Source of the DNA: Zoogloeaceae bacterium
GTDB taxonomy: Bacteria; Pseudomonadota; Gammaproteobacteria; Burkholderiales; Rhodocyclaceae
Direction: 5' to 3'
DNA: 36,052 nt
Assembly (NCBI GenBank): GCA_031259605.1
Contig: JAIRLE010000039.1
Coordinates: 1 to 36,052, forward strand
In this document: positions 25,157 to 34,736 of the stretch, piece after piece
Layout of the letters: each line of letters starts with the position of its first letter
How positions within the stretch are numbered: the first letter of the stretch is position 1
Position numbers and translations under genes: made by a program
The notes under the pieces: generated by a model
The model's input: only the letters and a program-made list of their open reading frames with translations
Told to the model about the DNA's origin: nothing
Databases searched by the model: none

Positions 25157-27495
25157 GAGGCTCCTTTTCGCGCTGACGTCCGGATATGCAGCCAGGCGCG
25201 CAACAGCGCCACATCGCCGGGCAACAAAAACAGCGTGCGCGCCCAGGATACGCCGCTGAGCCTGCAATACAAGCGCAGCATGGTAAGGGTAATGGCAAGA
25301 TAGGCTACGGATGAGGCGATGCCCGCGCCGACAATGCCCATATGCGGAATCAGCCAGAAATTGAGCAGCAGGTTCAGCGCGGCCGCCGCCGCCGCCATCA
25401 GCGACAAGCTGCCGGGGCGCTGTTTGCCAAGCAAATCCAGGCGCAGGATGCTCACATAGCAAAGACCGAACAACCCGGGCAGCAGCGCCAGCAATGCCGG
25501 GTAGGCGGGCGCGTAATCCTCGCCGAACAGGGTGACGATCAGCCATTCGCCAATCAGCGCCATCCCCGCGCAGGCGGAGAACATGACGGTAGCCGTCAAC
25601 CGCAGGGCAAGCGGCGTAAGTTTCTCGATGCCATCATCCTGTTGCAGCAGGCGTTTCATCAAGGGCGTCGTCACCGCTTCCGGGATGATCAACAGCAATT
25701 CGGCGGCGGCGCTGGCCATGGCGTAGTGACCGAGCGCGGCCGGAGGCAAGATGGCGGCAATCAGCAAATAATCGGCGCGCAGCAGCAGTTGCTGAAACAG
25801 CACTTCAGGATGGCTGTACGCGCCATAGCGCAGCAATTCCTTTTGTTGATCCGGCCGCCAACAAAACCGCAAGGGGTAGAACCGCGCCAGCCAGAATCCG
25901 CCGACCGCCACCACGCATGCCAATCCAATCAGCCAGCTGCCCAGCGCGGCCATCAGCGCGCTGGGCAACAGCAGCCAGAAAATGATGAACAGCAGGAGCG
26001 GCGTCAGAGATTCCAGCAGACGCAAGACATTGAAAACGCCAACCCGACCGTCGGCATTGTGCAGCGTCAGCAGACCGCCTTTGCAGACGGTCAGCGGTAC
26101 GGCCAACAGCAATAGCCAGGCCATCCCCCCCAACTGCTCCGCAAGCTGCCGGGTCAGGTCAAAATCGCCGCCAAACCAGCGTAGCGCCGCCACGCCGGAC
26201 AGCGTGACCAGAGTGGCGAACAGGCATCCGTAGACCAGCAACTGGGTGAGCAGCACGCTGATCGGATGTCGGCGAGCCGTTTGATAGCCGACAGCGGTGT
26301 TGAGACCTCCACAGGTGAGCGCCGCTATCAGGTCCGGCAGGGTATTCAACAGGGCGAACAAACCACGATCGGCAGGGCCGAGCAAACGCGCAAGCAAGAT
26401 GTTGCGCAGCAGACGGATGCCGGTCATCAGAATGCGGGTGCCCACGCTCGATGCCATGTTCCAGAGATAGGAACCGCGTTTCATGCCCGTACTCTCCCGA
26501 AACAGGGGCCAGGCAAGTTGCGTCGGCCGACTGCTGATATGGTTGACGCCGATGCGCGGCAGCGCCAGCGCCGCGCTGTTGGGAGCAATCAGACCCGGCT
26601 GTGTGCTCAACGCGTAACGATAGCCAAAGGCGGTGAGCGCGCGGCACACCCGCTCATCGTAAGCGCCGTGAGGGTAACAATATACGGACAGGGGATGACG
26701 ACAATGCGCGCGCAATGCGGCATGTGAGCGCGCCAATTCGGCTTCCAGGCCAGCGTCATCCAGTTGGGTGAGCATGGCGTGACTGGCGCCATGCGGGCCG
26801 AAACGCACCAGAGCGGAATCTTCCAGAGCGCGCACCTGCGTCCAATCCAGGGCGCTTGAAGACTGGGGCGCGGGCAGCAGGGAGGTGATGGCTTCCAGTT
26901 TCTCCAGGGGTAGTCGGGTCAATGTCTGCAGGTAATGGGCAATGGCCAGACTGCGCCGGTTGCTGCTTTCCGGTCGCAACAGTCGTGCGGGCGCCGACAT
27001 GCCCTCCGCGCGCAAGGCGTCGCATATGCGTAACGCGTCGGGAGATTGCGGCGTTTGCCAGAAGGTTTTGGCGATCTCTTCCCACCAGAAGCGCCGGTTC
27101 GGTTTCGTCGCATCGCCAATGAAATCGGTGGAGAGAAAGATGCTCGCCGGAATTTCATGGCGTTGCAACAGCGGAAAAGCCAGTTCGGCGTTGTCGCGCC
27201 AACCGTCGTCGAAGGTCAGCGTCACGCGCGGACGCTCGCCGCTGGGTTGCTCCAGCAGTGTTTCCAGGGCAACACACTCGAATTGCTGCCGCAACCAAAA
27301 GAGCAGATGCTCGAATGCTTGACGGCCGATGCACATTCCGCAGCGGTGCGGCCAGGCGGCTTCGCGATCGTTTTCCACTACCCGATGCAAAACCAGTATG
27401 CTTCCGCGTTGACGCAAGGCATGACGTCCCGGCGGAGAGGCGAGATAGGCTTGTCCGATCAGGCGTTTCAGGGTGGTTACGCTCAACATGGTCAT
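25153..27495 (-). CDS. Fusion of polysaccharide deacetylase and Wzx-type flippase
   Basis: One 780-residue frame joins two enzymes. Residues ~1-337 are a NodB/CE4 deacetylase: TFDDGW (94-99), zinc-site H235-x3-H239 in GPHGASHAML, and YPHGAYD. It resembles the deacetylases of exopolysaccharide clusters. Residues 338-780 are a multi-spanning MOP/Wzx-like translocase beginning MKRGSYLWNMASSVGTRILM, about 443 residues, a complete size for the family. M338 (ATG 26484-26482) is preceded by GGGAG about 9 nt upstream, so internal translation of a free flippase is possible. The start 27495 overlaps the upstream stop as ATGA. The deacetylase acts on N-acetyl sugars and the flippase moves lipid-linked repeat units. 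Whether the fusion is real or a one-base error cannot be decided here. Confidence 0.82.
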   Translation of the reverse strand: MTMLSVTTLKRLIGQAYLASPPGRHALRQRGSILVLHRVVENDREAAWPHRCGMCIGRQAFEHLLFWLRQQFECVALETLLEQPSGERPRVTLTFDDGWRDNAELAFPLLQRHEIPASIFLSTDFIGDATKPNRRFWWEEIAKTFWQTPQSPDALRICDALRAEGMSAPARLLRPESSNRRSLAIAHYLQTLTRLPLEKLEAITSLLPAPQSSSALDWTQVRALEDSALVRFGPHGASHAMLTQLDDAGLEAELARSHAALRAHCRHPLSVYCYPHGAYDERVCRALTAFGYRYALSTQPGLIAPNSAALALPRIGVNHISSRPTQLAWPLFRESTGMKRGSYLWNMASSVGTRILMTGIRLLRNILLARLLGPADRGLFALLNTLPDLIAALTCGGLNTAVGYQTARRHPISVLLTQLLVYGCLFATLVTLSGVAALRWFGGDFDLTRQLAEQLGGMAWLLLLAVPLTVCKGGLLTLHNADGRVGVFNVLRLLESLTPLLLFIIFWLLLPSALMAALGSWLIGLACVVAVGGFWLARFYPLRFCWRPDQQKELLRYGAYSHPEVLFQQLLLRADYLLIAAILPPAALGHYAMASAAAELLLIIPEAVTTPLMKRLLQQDDGIEKLTPLALRLTATVMFSACAGMALIGEWLIVTLFGEDYAPAYPALLALLPGLFGLCYVSILRLDLLGKQRPGSLSLMAAAAAALNLLLNFWLIPHMGIVGAGIASSVAYLAITLTMLRLYCRLSGVSWARTLFLLPGDVALLRAWLHIRTSARKGAS

Positions 27496-28631
27496 CGATT
27501 CTGTTGCGGATTCCAGAGGGCATACCGCCGTCCGCACAAGAACTGCCAGAGGCCGGCGTTCATGCCCGCCAGGGTGATCAGCAGGAAACCCGCGACGCGA
27601 AAGGGTTTGGGCAGACGTCCCTTGCAATCGAGCAGGCCCAGCGCGCCAACGGCGTAGCCGGTCAGTTGCGCCGCCAGGGTGTAGCGATAAAAATTGCCCG
27701 CGTTCCACAGCGGCAGGTTCAAGAGCAGCAAGGGCGCAAGCAGGAGCGGCGCAAGACGACGAATCAGTTTGTGACTGATGAGCGCGACGGCGTACAGGCC
27801 ATGCCGCAGCGGATTCATCAATTCGCGCCGCGCGACCAGACTTTGCAGTCCGCCGACGGTAATGCGCACCCGCCGGCGGAATTGCTCGCCGACCGTATCC
27901 ACGCCGCTGTCCAGCACTTGCGCTTGCGCCACGTAAACGCTGCGTTTTCCGGCGGCTGGCGCGCAGGTGCAGAGGAAGAAATCGTCATTTACCTGCGCGG
28001 GCACCGGTTGAAACAATTCGCGGCGCAGCGCCAGTAACGCGCCATTGGCGGAAACCGCGCAGCCAAAGTGATTTTCCGCCGCGCACAGCCAGGTTTCATA
28101 ACGCCGGTACAGAAGATCTCCGATGCTAAGGGCATGCCCTGCGCGGGGAATCCGCATGTTGCCGACACAGCAGCCGACCTCCGCATCGGCAAAGGGCGCG
28201 ACGAGATGAGCAAGGGTGTCACGCCGCCAGCGATTATCGGCGTCGGAAAACACCAAGACGGCATGGCTGGCCTCGCCCGCTGCGGCGTTCAAGGCCGCTG
28301 CCTTTCCCTGCCGCGGCAGATCGAGCACTTTTATGCGGTGATCGTCAATGGCGCGGGCGCGCGCCACCGTGTCGTCGCTGGAACCGTCGCTGGCCACGAT
28401 GATTTCCACTTCGGCGGGATAATCCTGGGCAAGCAGGGTGTGCAGTTTTTGCGCGATATGCAAGGCTTCGTTATGCGCGGCGATAATCACGCTGACCGGT
28501 TGCGGCGCATGCGCCGTTGACGGCGGTTTGCGCGGACGCATGAACAGTCCGCACACGGCCAGACCGAGCGGATAGCCAATCCAGGCGTAAAAGGGCAGGA
28601 ACAGGCAAAACCAGAAAATCGCTTCAACCAC
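27492..28631 (-). CDS. Membrane glycosyltransferase family 2 (GTG start)
   Basis: This 379-residue processive-type GT2 has an N-terminal membrane segment (IFWFCLFLPFYAWIGYPLGL), then SVIIAAHNEALHIAQKL, DGSSDD, a DADN motif and NDDFFL. QFRRRVRI follows and then two or more C-terminal membrane spans. The GTG start at 28631 has GGAG 8 nt upstream and gives an 8-bp overlap with the preceding gene. An ATG at 28691 would overlap by ~68 bp and is less likely. It should add a sugar to the lipid-linked repeat unit at the inner membrane. Confidence 0.85.
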   Translation of the reverse strand: MVEAIFWFCLFLPFYAWIGYPLGLAVCGLFMRPRKPPSTAHAPQPVSVIIAAHNEALHIAQKLHTLLAQDYPAEVEIIVASDGSSDDTVARARAIDDHRIKVLDLPRQGKAAALNAAAGEASHAVLVFSDADNRWRRDTLAHLVAPFADAEVGCCVGNMRIPRAGHALSIGDLLYRRYETWLCAAENHFGCAVSANGALLALRRELFQPVPAQVNDDFFLCTCAPAAGKRSVYVAQAQVLDSGVDTVGEQFRRRVRITVGGLQSLVARRELMNPLRHGLYAVALISHKLIRRLAPLLLAPLLLLNLPLWNAGNFYRYTLAAQLTGYAVGALGLLDCKGRLPKPFRVAGFLLITLAGMNAGLWQFLCGRRYALWNPQQNR

Positions 28632-29583
28632 GTTCGGGTCTCCATGCAGCCCGTTTGCAAAAACCAGCCCACAAGGCCGCTGCGCCCACATGCAGGCGTA
28701 GCCAGTGCAGTACGGTAAGTTGCAGCGTAAAAACCGGCTGGCGATACGGGACGCTTTGCCGCAAGGAAAGCGCGAATGCTGCCAGCAAACCCGGAAAAAG
28801 CGCCAGAATCGCGGGCAGTGGCCGGGCGAACAGCAGCATCGCCAATGCGAACAGGCTGCACAGTCCCGTACCCAGGCAAAACAGGGGAAACCGCAACAGG
28901 CGCAAGCGCGCATTGCCCCTGATTAATTGCAGATGACCGCTCTGCCGCCAATATTCCTTGCCCAACCACTCACGCCAATTGCGCTCATAGCCCCAATGCA
29001 GAACCGCTGGCGCGGGCAGGCGCAACAGACGCGCTCCTGCCCGATGCAGGCGCAGAGTGAATTCCTTGTCCTCGCCAGTCGGCAGGCGCTCATCAAAGCC
29101 GCCGACGCGCTCGAACCAGGAACGCGTCATGCACAGGTTTTGCGTCGTCAACCAATCCCGCGGACGCCCGCGTTGGCCAGCGGCAAGATTGCGATGCTGC
29201 CAGACGCGCGCAAACCAGGGCGCGTCCGCGGGGGTATCGCATTCCAGGGCGAGCACATCGGCACGGCATGCTTCATGGACATCCTTCCAGATGGACAGCC
29301 AGTTGCCGGGCGTCTCGATATCGGCGTCGACGAAGGCCAGCCAATCCCCGCCGCCCGCCTCGACGCCGCGATTACGCAGCGCGCCAATGGAGAGACCAGG
29401 GTAATGGAGCACGCGCGCGCCATGTTCGGCGGCGATACATGGCCCCGCATCGGTGGAACCGTTGTCTACCACCCACAATTCGCAGTCAAGCCGGGAGAAG
29501 TCGGCAGCTCGGCGGATGCCGTCCAGCGTCCGCCCGATATGGCGCGCTTCATTGAACATCGGAATGACCACACTGATCTTCAT
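28624..29583 (-). CDS. Glycosyltransferase family 2
   Basis: This 319-residue GT-A enzyme begins KISVVIPMFNEARHIGRTL, with VVDNGSTDAG, the DxD-type FVDADIE, and GEDKEFTLRL. Two hydrophobic segments near the C-terminus (LFCLGTGLCSLFALAMLLF and LPAILALFPGLLAAFAL) suggest membrane association. Its ATG overlaps the O-antigen-ligase-family stop as ATGA. Sugar specificity cannot be read from the sequence. Confidence 0.88.
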   Translation of the reverse strand: MKISVVIPMFNEARHIGRTLDGIRRAADFSRLDCELWVVDNGSTDAGPCIAAEHGARVLHYPGLSIGALRNRGVEAGGGDWLAFVDADIETPGNWLSIWKDVHEACRADVLALECDTPADAPWFARVWQHRNLAAGQRGRPRDWLTTQNLCMTRSWFERVGGFDERLPTGEDKEFTLRLHRAGARLLRLPAPAVLHWGYERNWREWLGKEYWRQSGHLQLIRGNARLRLLRFPLFCLGTGLCSLFALAMLLFARPLPAILALFPGLLAAFALSLRQSVPYRQPVFTLQLTVLHWLRLHVGAAALWAGFCKRAAWRPERG

Positions 29584-31025
29584 TTACGCGCCTTCTCCGG
29601 CAAGGAAGGAACAAGACGCTTGCGCAAAAGCGCGCTGCCGCGATTTGCCGGGCGATCGTCATCGCGATGATCTTCCTTCCATGGCGTTTCCTCAGCCTGC
29701 GCGCGCAATACGCTGGAGAGCGCGAGCAGCATCCAGAGGTACTTGTGATTGGGCACGCTCAGGAACATCAAAAACAGGCTCAACGCCAACATGCTCAACC
29801 CCAGGTGTGCGGCAAGATCCGATTTCTCCCGATCTCCTTTCTGTACCCAGAGGTTGCGCGCGCGTTCAAAATTGCGCAGCGCCAGGACGATCAGGCTGAC
29901 AAAGAACAAGCCTGCGGGGATGCCCATTTCACTGAAAATTTCCAGATAGGTATTATGCGCGCGGCGGGAAATGTCGATTTGCCCGATCTCGTCGGCGAAT
30001 GCCTTTGCATAACCGGTGCGTTCGTAGCGCAGCGGAAAATTTCCGGGGCCGGAACCCAGCAGCGGGTTGTCGCGGATCATTTCCGCGCCGACCAGCAGAT
30101 AAGAGGCACGGCGACCGAGTGAAGGGTCATGTCTTGCGCTGGCGCTGGATTTGAGCATACTCAGGGACTTGACGCGCTCGATGTACTCATCCGGCAAGGA
30201 AGCGAGCGTCAGCGGCGCCAGGATCGCCATCCCAAGCATGACGATCCCCAGGTGACGCGGGCGCACCCGGCACAATCCATCGCGATGCTGCCAGGCGCCG
30301 ATCGCGCAGCTCAGCAGCACCACGAGCAAACCGGAACGCGAATCGGTCTTGACCATGCCCGCAAGCAGAATGAGACAGACGCCGCCCCAGAACAGGCGCG
30401 GAATCATCTTTTTGGCATACAAGACAAGTAACGCGGCAGACGGCAGGGCGACGGCAATCAGCAGGGCAAAAAAATTGGCATCGCGCAACAAACCGATGGC
30501 GCGTCCCTCAACCTGGTATTCGGTCGAAAGGATAGCGTTCAGGCAGGTGATGGCGACGCCCAGGGCGATCAGGCGGCACAGCGTCATCGGGTTGACGTCG
30601 CGCCCCACCAGCAAGGTGATGCCGAACAAGGTCATGCCGACGAGCAGTTCCCGCCAATTGTTCAGGGAGTACAGCAGGTTTCCAGTGAAGAGCGTACTCA
30701 GGAACATGCAGAACAGGAACAGCGCCAAAGGCCGCCAGAGGTTGCTGGCGAAACGCGTCTCGGGCAGGCGGCGCAACAGCAGTTGCAGGGCGAGAACGAG
30801 AATCAGCGAAGCGCCCAACAGTTTGGTGCCGGAAATCATGCTTTCCTTGAAAACCCCTTCAAAGGGCACCAGGGCAACGATTCCAAGCAAACCCCAGGCG
30901 GGACGCCGGAAAAGCGCAATCAACCCGAAAATGCCGAAAATCGCCAATGGCGCGAGGTAGGGCCAGGGACTGGCGAGCAGCGACAGGCACACGAGCGCCA
31001 TGAGGCCGCCGCCAAACAGCGTCAT
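29580..31025 (-). CDS. O-antigen ligase/polymerase family membrane protein (Wzy-like)
   Basis: This 481-residue protein has about ten to twelve hydrophobic spans. A large periplasmic loop near residues 300-390 carries the family motif RRAHNTYLEIFSEMGIPAGLFF (Wzy_C-type), preceded by NPLLGSGPGNFP. It would polymerise the exopolysaccharide repeat units on the periplasmic face. ATG 31025 forms TGATG with the stop of the preceding gene. A GTG two codons earlier is also possible. The last ~40 residues are charged and cytoplasmic. Confidence 0.87.
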   Translation of the reverse strand: MTLFGGGLMALVCLSLLASPWPYLAPLAIFGIFGLIALFRRPAWGLLGIVALVPFEGVFKESMISGTKLLGASLILVLALQLLLRRLPETRFASNLWRPLALFLFCMFLSTLFTGNLLYSLNNWRELLVGMTLFGITLLVGRDVNPMTLCRLIALGVAITCLNAILSTEYQVEGRAIGLLRDANFFALLIAVALPSAALLVLYAKKMIPRLFWGGVCLILLAGMVKTDSRSGLLVVLLSCAIGAWQHRDGLCRVRPRHLGIVMLGMAILAPLTLASLPDEYIERVKSLSMLKSSASARHDPSLGRRASYLLVGAEMIRDNPLLGSGPGNFPLRYERTGYAKAFADEIGQIDISRRAHNTYLEIFSEMGIPAGLFFVSLIVLALRNFERARNLWVQKGDREKSDLAAHLGLSMLALSLFLMFLSVPNHKYLWMLLALSSVLRAQAEETPWKEDHRDDDRPANRGSALLRKRLVPSLPEKARK

Positions 31026-32077
31026 CAACACGGCGCGCCTTCCTGGACGAGCGCATAGAAACAGCGCCAGCGTTCCGCCAGTTTTGCAAGATCATAATCA
31101 CGCCTCTGGCGAAGATGGCCTGCGCTCGCCAGATGTTCGGCGAGTCGCGCGTCGGTGAGCAGGCGTTCGATCTGCATCGATAGCGCCTGTGTATCGCCTG
31201 GAGCGGCGAGCAGGCCGTTTACGCCATCTTCGATCATGTCCGGCACCCCGCCAACGGCAAAGGCGGCAATCGGCGTCCCGGCGCGCATGGCCTCGAGCAA
31301 TACCATGGGCGTACCCTCGGCGCGCGAACTCAGCGCCAGGACGGACAAGCGCGCAAACCACGCCGCCATGTCATCCTGATAACCGGCCAGATGGATGCGC
31401 CCATTCAGGTCGGCGGCGTCGATACGCGTCCGCAGGGCGGCGGCTTCCCTGCCTTCGCCCAACAGCACCGCCTGGAGTTCCGGATGTCGGCGACACAGCG
31501 GCAACACGGCATCGAGAAACAGGTCTGGCCCCTTTTCAGCGTCCAGGCGTCCGGCGAAGCCAATCAGCGGCGCGGCAACCTGGCGCGGCGGCACGGCGCA
31601 GGGCGGCAAGCCATTGGGAATGACGTCGAGTTTTGCGGGCGATGTCCCGGCGCGTATATGCAGATCGGCAATGCTTTGCGCCACACAGGCAATACGCCGT
31701 ACCCGGCGACTGCCGCCCATATGCAGCGCGGTTTGCATGTAGAGCCGCTGCTTGAGGCTGCGCGGCGCGAAACCGTGCTGGGTCAGCGCCAGCGGCAGCT
31801 TCAGAAGCCCCGCGCATACCCAGGCGAAAACCTGTCCGCGGAAATTGTGCGCGTTAATCAGGCCGGGACGCCGCCGCAATTCCGGCAGCAAATCCTTGAG
31901 GCCGCGCACATTGAGACATTCCACGCCTGCGGCGAGAAATCGCTGCAACAAGCTGTCGATCGCCCTGAGAAAAATCACCCGGTGACGCCCCGGCACATAC
32001 CGGCAATGGTCGAGCAACATGCGTTCGGCGCCATAAAAACCGCCGCTGTGGATGAGATGAACAATCCCGCCGCACAT
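31025..32077 (-). CDS. Glycosyltransferase family 4 (GT-B)
   Basis: This 350-residue retaining GT-B enzyme has the donor-site features of family 4: VIPNGLPP, IGFAGRLDAEKGPDLFLDA, and the E-x7-E motif in EGTPMVLLEAMRAGTPIAAFAVGG. The N-terminal acceptor domain starts VHLIHSGGFYGAERML. The frame is open upstream to 32128, but ATG 32077 is chosen because it gives the typical start and leaves an 11-bp gap to the preceding gene. The ribosome binding site is weak. Confidence 0.88.
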   Translation of the reverse strand: MCGGIVHLIHSGGFYGAERMLLDHCRYVPGRHRVIFLRAIDSLLQRFLAAGVECLNVRGLKDLLPELRRRPGLINAHNFRGQVFAWVCAGLLKLPLALTQHGFAPRSLKQRLYMQTALHMGGSRRVRRIACVAQSIADLHIRAGTSPAKLDVIPNGLPPCAVPPRQVAAPLIGFAGRLDAEKGPDLFLDAVLPLCRRHPELQAVLLGEGREAAALRTRIDAADLNGRIHLAGYQDDMAAWFARLSVLALSSRAEGTPMVLLEAMRAGTPIAAFAVGGVPDMIEDGVNGLLAAPGDTQALSMQIERLLTDARLAEHLASAGHLRQRRDYDLAKLAERWRCFYALVQEGAPC

Positions 32078-32088
32078 GCCGCGACGGC

Positions 32089-33684
32089 CTACTGCCGCGC
32101 CCAGCGCCACAGCCACTTCCAGCTCCATCGCCGGTATGGGTTGCGCGCGGGTTCCTCCATTGCGTTGATCACCATCAGCACCGGCAGGCCAAGATGCTGC
32201 TGAATCTGCAACGGATGCTTGAAACGATGGTCGAGAAATTCGCGCATGTACCCCAGGGCAATCGCCAGCAGGAGACCAGTAATCAAACCCAGTGGAATAA
32301 TCTGCAAGGGTTTGGGGAAAGCGGGTTCCGTGGGTTCATAAGGCTGGCTCAGGATGCGGGCATTGGATAACGCGCCGTCAATCAGTCCCTGTCCGCGACT
32401 TTCCTCATACCGCTGGGTGTAGGTGAAAAACGCCCGGTGCAGGGCCTCGATCTCGGTGTCGATCTGGCGCAGCTTGCTCTGCACTTCCTGCAACGCGCGC
32501 ACCCGCGCCCGGTATTCGTTGACGCGCGCGTTCTTCTGCGCGACCACCAGGCGGATGGTTTCCAGATCATTGCCGCGCTCCTGGATGCGATTTTCCACCA
32601 CCTTCAGAAATTGCAGACGGGTATGCCCAATCTGCGCGCTCAGTTCGATGACGGGCAGACTGTTGGCCTGGTAGGTTTCAATGGCCTTGTTGTAACGATT
32701 GACCAACTCGGTCAGTTGCTCGCCCAGCCGCTTGATCTCACGGTCTTCAAAAGCGACGGCGTCCACGGTGTTGGCAAAGGAAAACGGAAACATGTAGTCC
32801 GTCAGTTTTGCCTTGCGCGCAGAAACCAGATGTTTTTTCAGGTAATCGAGCCAACGCTGGTTTTCCAGGGCGCGATCGCGATAGAGGTTGAGCGTCTGTT
32901 CCTCCGTATTGATGGCGTTCAGGCGAAAGATGGCTTCTTCTTTCGGATCAGAGGTTTGCGCCGCTGTCAGCAGCGCCTGCCGACGACCTTCGAGGTCATC
33001 CAGACGGGACTTGTATTGCGCTTTTTTCTGTTCGTAGAAAGACTCCGGCGGGTCGTTGGATTGCATGGATTGGCGATTTTTCAGGTAGTTTGCCAGCAGG
33101 CGCTCGACGAAGCGCGTACCCAGAGCTGGATCGGAGGAATCATGAATCACGGAAATGACATTGGAACCGGGCAGGGTTTCGACGGTCAGATGCTCGCTTG
33201 CCTGTTTTGTCCAGACATCGAGTGTGCTGTCGCGCACCGGATCGACTTCCAGGCCGAACAGCGCGCGCGCCGGGTTGATGACATAAGTGCGCAGGGGGTT
33301 GCTGACAAAACGCTTCAGTGGATTGAACAGCAGACGATCGAGCACGGCGGGTTTGGGATCGTAGCGCCCTTCGTCCCGCAACTCGGAGATCGTCTGGTGA
33401 ATCAGCGCCGGCGAGCGCAGAATGTTGCTCTCGGTTTCCATGTCGGTCAGCGAGGTTGGAATGAACCGGTCGGGATCGTAGGCAAGCGCCGTGCTGCTGG
33501 AATCCGTTTGCGACAATTTTTTCGATTGCACGATGACTTCCGCCGTAATCTCGAAACTTTGCTTCAGCATCAGGGGCAGCAACAAGGTAATGACGGCAAA
33601 CACCAGAAACACGCGCTTGATCAGGCGGCGGTTGGCAAAGAACACGCGCAGGAATTCGTGCAGGTAATTTTCCATTCTGTTCAT
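32089..33684 (-). CDS. Polysaccharide co-polymerase, Wzz/Wzc chain-length domain
   Basis: This 531-residue inner-membrane protein has membrane spans at about 24-40 and 460-479 and a long periplasmic coiled-coil region (about 200-430). A Pro-rich segment (EPTEPAFPKP) precedes the second span, as in the PCP family. It controls chain length and couples polymerisation to export through the outer-membrane lipoprotein encoded next door. Unlike E. coli Wzc it has no C-terminal tyrosine kinase; only ~50 residues follow the last span, ending in a Trp/Arg-rich tail. A kinase-like protein is encoded separately two genes upstream. The start overlaps the upstream stop as ATGA. Confidence 0.87.
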   Translation of the reverse strand: MNRMENYLHEFLRVFFANRRLIKRVFLVFAVITLLLPLMLKQSFEITAEVIVQSKKLSQTDSSSTALAYDPDRFIPTSLTDMETESNILRSPALIHQTISELRDEGRYDPKPAVLDRLLFNPLKRFVSNPLRTYVINPARALFGLEVDPVRDSTLDVWTKQASEHLTVETLPGSNVISVIHDSSDPALGTRFVERLLANYLKNRQSMQSNDPPESFYEQKKAQYKSRLDDLEGRRQALLTAAQTSDPKEEAIFRLNAINTEEQTLNLYRDRALENQRWLDYLKKHLVSARKAKLTDYMFPFSFANTVDAVAFEDREIKRLGEQLTELVNRYNKAIETYQANSLPVIELSAQIGHTRLQFLKVVENRIQERGNDLETIRLVVAQKNARVNEYRARVRALQEVQSKLRQIDTEIEALHRAFFTYTQRYEESRGQGLIDGALSNARILSQPYEPTEPAFPKPLQIIPLGLITGLLLAIALGYMREFLDHRFKHPLQIQQHLGLPVLMVINAMEEPARNPYRRWSWKWLWRWARQ

Positions 33685-34736
33685 GGGAAATTTTCACCTT
33701 CCTTGTGATCGACACGATAGGTAAAGCTGTAGCCGACACCATTGAACAGCACGGTTTCCGCAAGCTGGCGACTGATTTCGCCAATCCTGGTCAAGTAGGT
33801 CTTGGGCACATAAATCAGGTCGTCCGCTTGCAGATAGGCAAATTGTTCGGCGTCGCCATCGAGCGCCTTTTCTACGTCATATCGGCGCGCTTCCACCTGA
33901 TTGCCTTGGCGACGCATGATGATCACCGAATCCAGTCGCGCGCCGATTGGCGTGCCGCGCGCCATGGACAAGGCTTCCAGCACGGAAACCGGACGGCGGA
34001 TCGGATAGGCTCCTGGCTGGTTTACCGCGCCCAGCACGAAAATTTGATTGGCGATGGTGGATTTCAGCAGCACATCGACGCGAATCTGTCCCGGCAATCC
34101 GGCATACCGTTCGTTCAGGGTTTGCGGCAGTTGGTCGATGCTCATCCCCTGCAAGGCAATGGCGCCCAACAGCGGAAAACTGGCGCGGCCATCGGCGCTC
34201 ACGGAGATTTCCCGGCTCATGCCGGTCAACGGATGCTGCAAGGATTGGCGCAGATTTTCCAACTGTGCCCACGGACGCGACACGGAAAACACGATTTCGG
34301 GATGCTTGAGCAAGCTCGCGAATTTTTCCCGGATCAATTGCTGGGCATCCACGACGGTCATGCCGCCGACCCGGACAGAGCCGACATAAGGCAGCATGAT
34401 CGTGCCGTCCGGCATCACCAGCCGGGTGCCGCTGAATTCATCGGCGGTCAGAAACCGCAGATCCACCTGATCGCCGGACTGGACGCGATAGGCGTCACGA
34501 GTAGCGGTATCGATGTGGAAGATGACATCCAGAACATCCTGCGGACGCAACACTTGCTTGATGGGAATGAGTTCGCTGGCCTGCGACTGCTCGGCGGGCG
34601 CGGTGACGATCTGCACCGGCGTGTCGAAGGAGAGCGTGCCGCAACCCGCGAGGATTGCGGCGCAGGCGGCCAGAATCGATACGCGCGGCGGGAAAAACGA
34701 CAGGGCGGAAAATTTCGTCATTGGCGTATCCGTCAT
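33681..34736 (-). CDS. Outer-membrane polysaccharide export lipoprotein (Wza/OPX family)
   Basis: This 351-residue protein has a lipoprotein signal with lipobox LAGC (C32 with the 34736 start). The Poly_export domain follows (YRVQSGDQVDLRFLTADEFSG, MLPYVGSVRVGGMTVVDAQQLI), then SLBB-type repeats (QIFVLGAVNQPGAYPIRRPVSVLEAL). It would form the export channel of the polysaccharide across the outer membrane. The start at 34736 makes TGATG with the preceding stop; ATG 34721 is an alternative that still keeps the lipobox. Confidence 0.9.
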   Translation of the reverse strand: MTDTPMTKFSALSFFPPRVSILAACAAILAGCGTLSFDTPVQIVTAPAEQSQASELIPIKQVLRPQDVLDVIFHIDTATRDAYRVQSGDQVDLRFLTADEFSGTRLVMPDGTIMLPYVGSVRVGGMTVVDAQQLIREKFASLLKHPEIVFSVSRPWAQLENLRQSLQHPLTGMSREISVSADGRASFPLLGAIALQGMSIDQLPQTLNERYAGLPGQIRVDVLLKSTIANQIFVLGAVNQPGAYPIRRPVSVLEALSMARGTPIGARLDSVIIMRRQGNQVEARRYDVEKALDGDAEQFAYLQADDLIYVPKTYLTRIGEISRQLAETVLFNGVGYSFTYRVDHKEGENFP

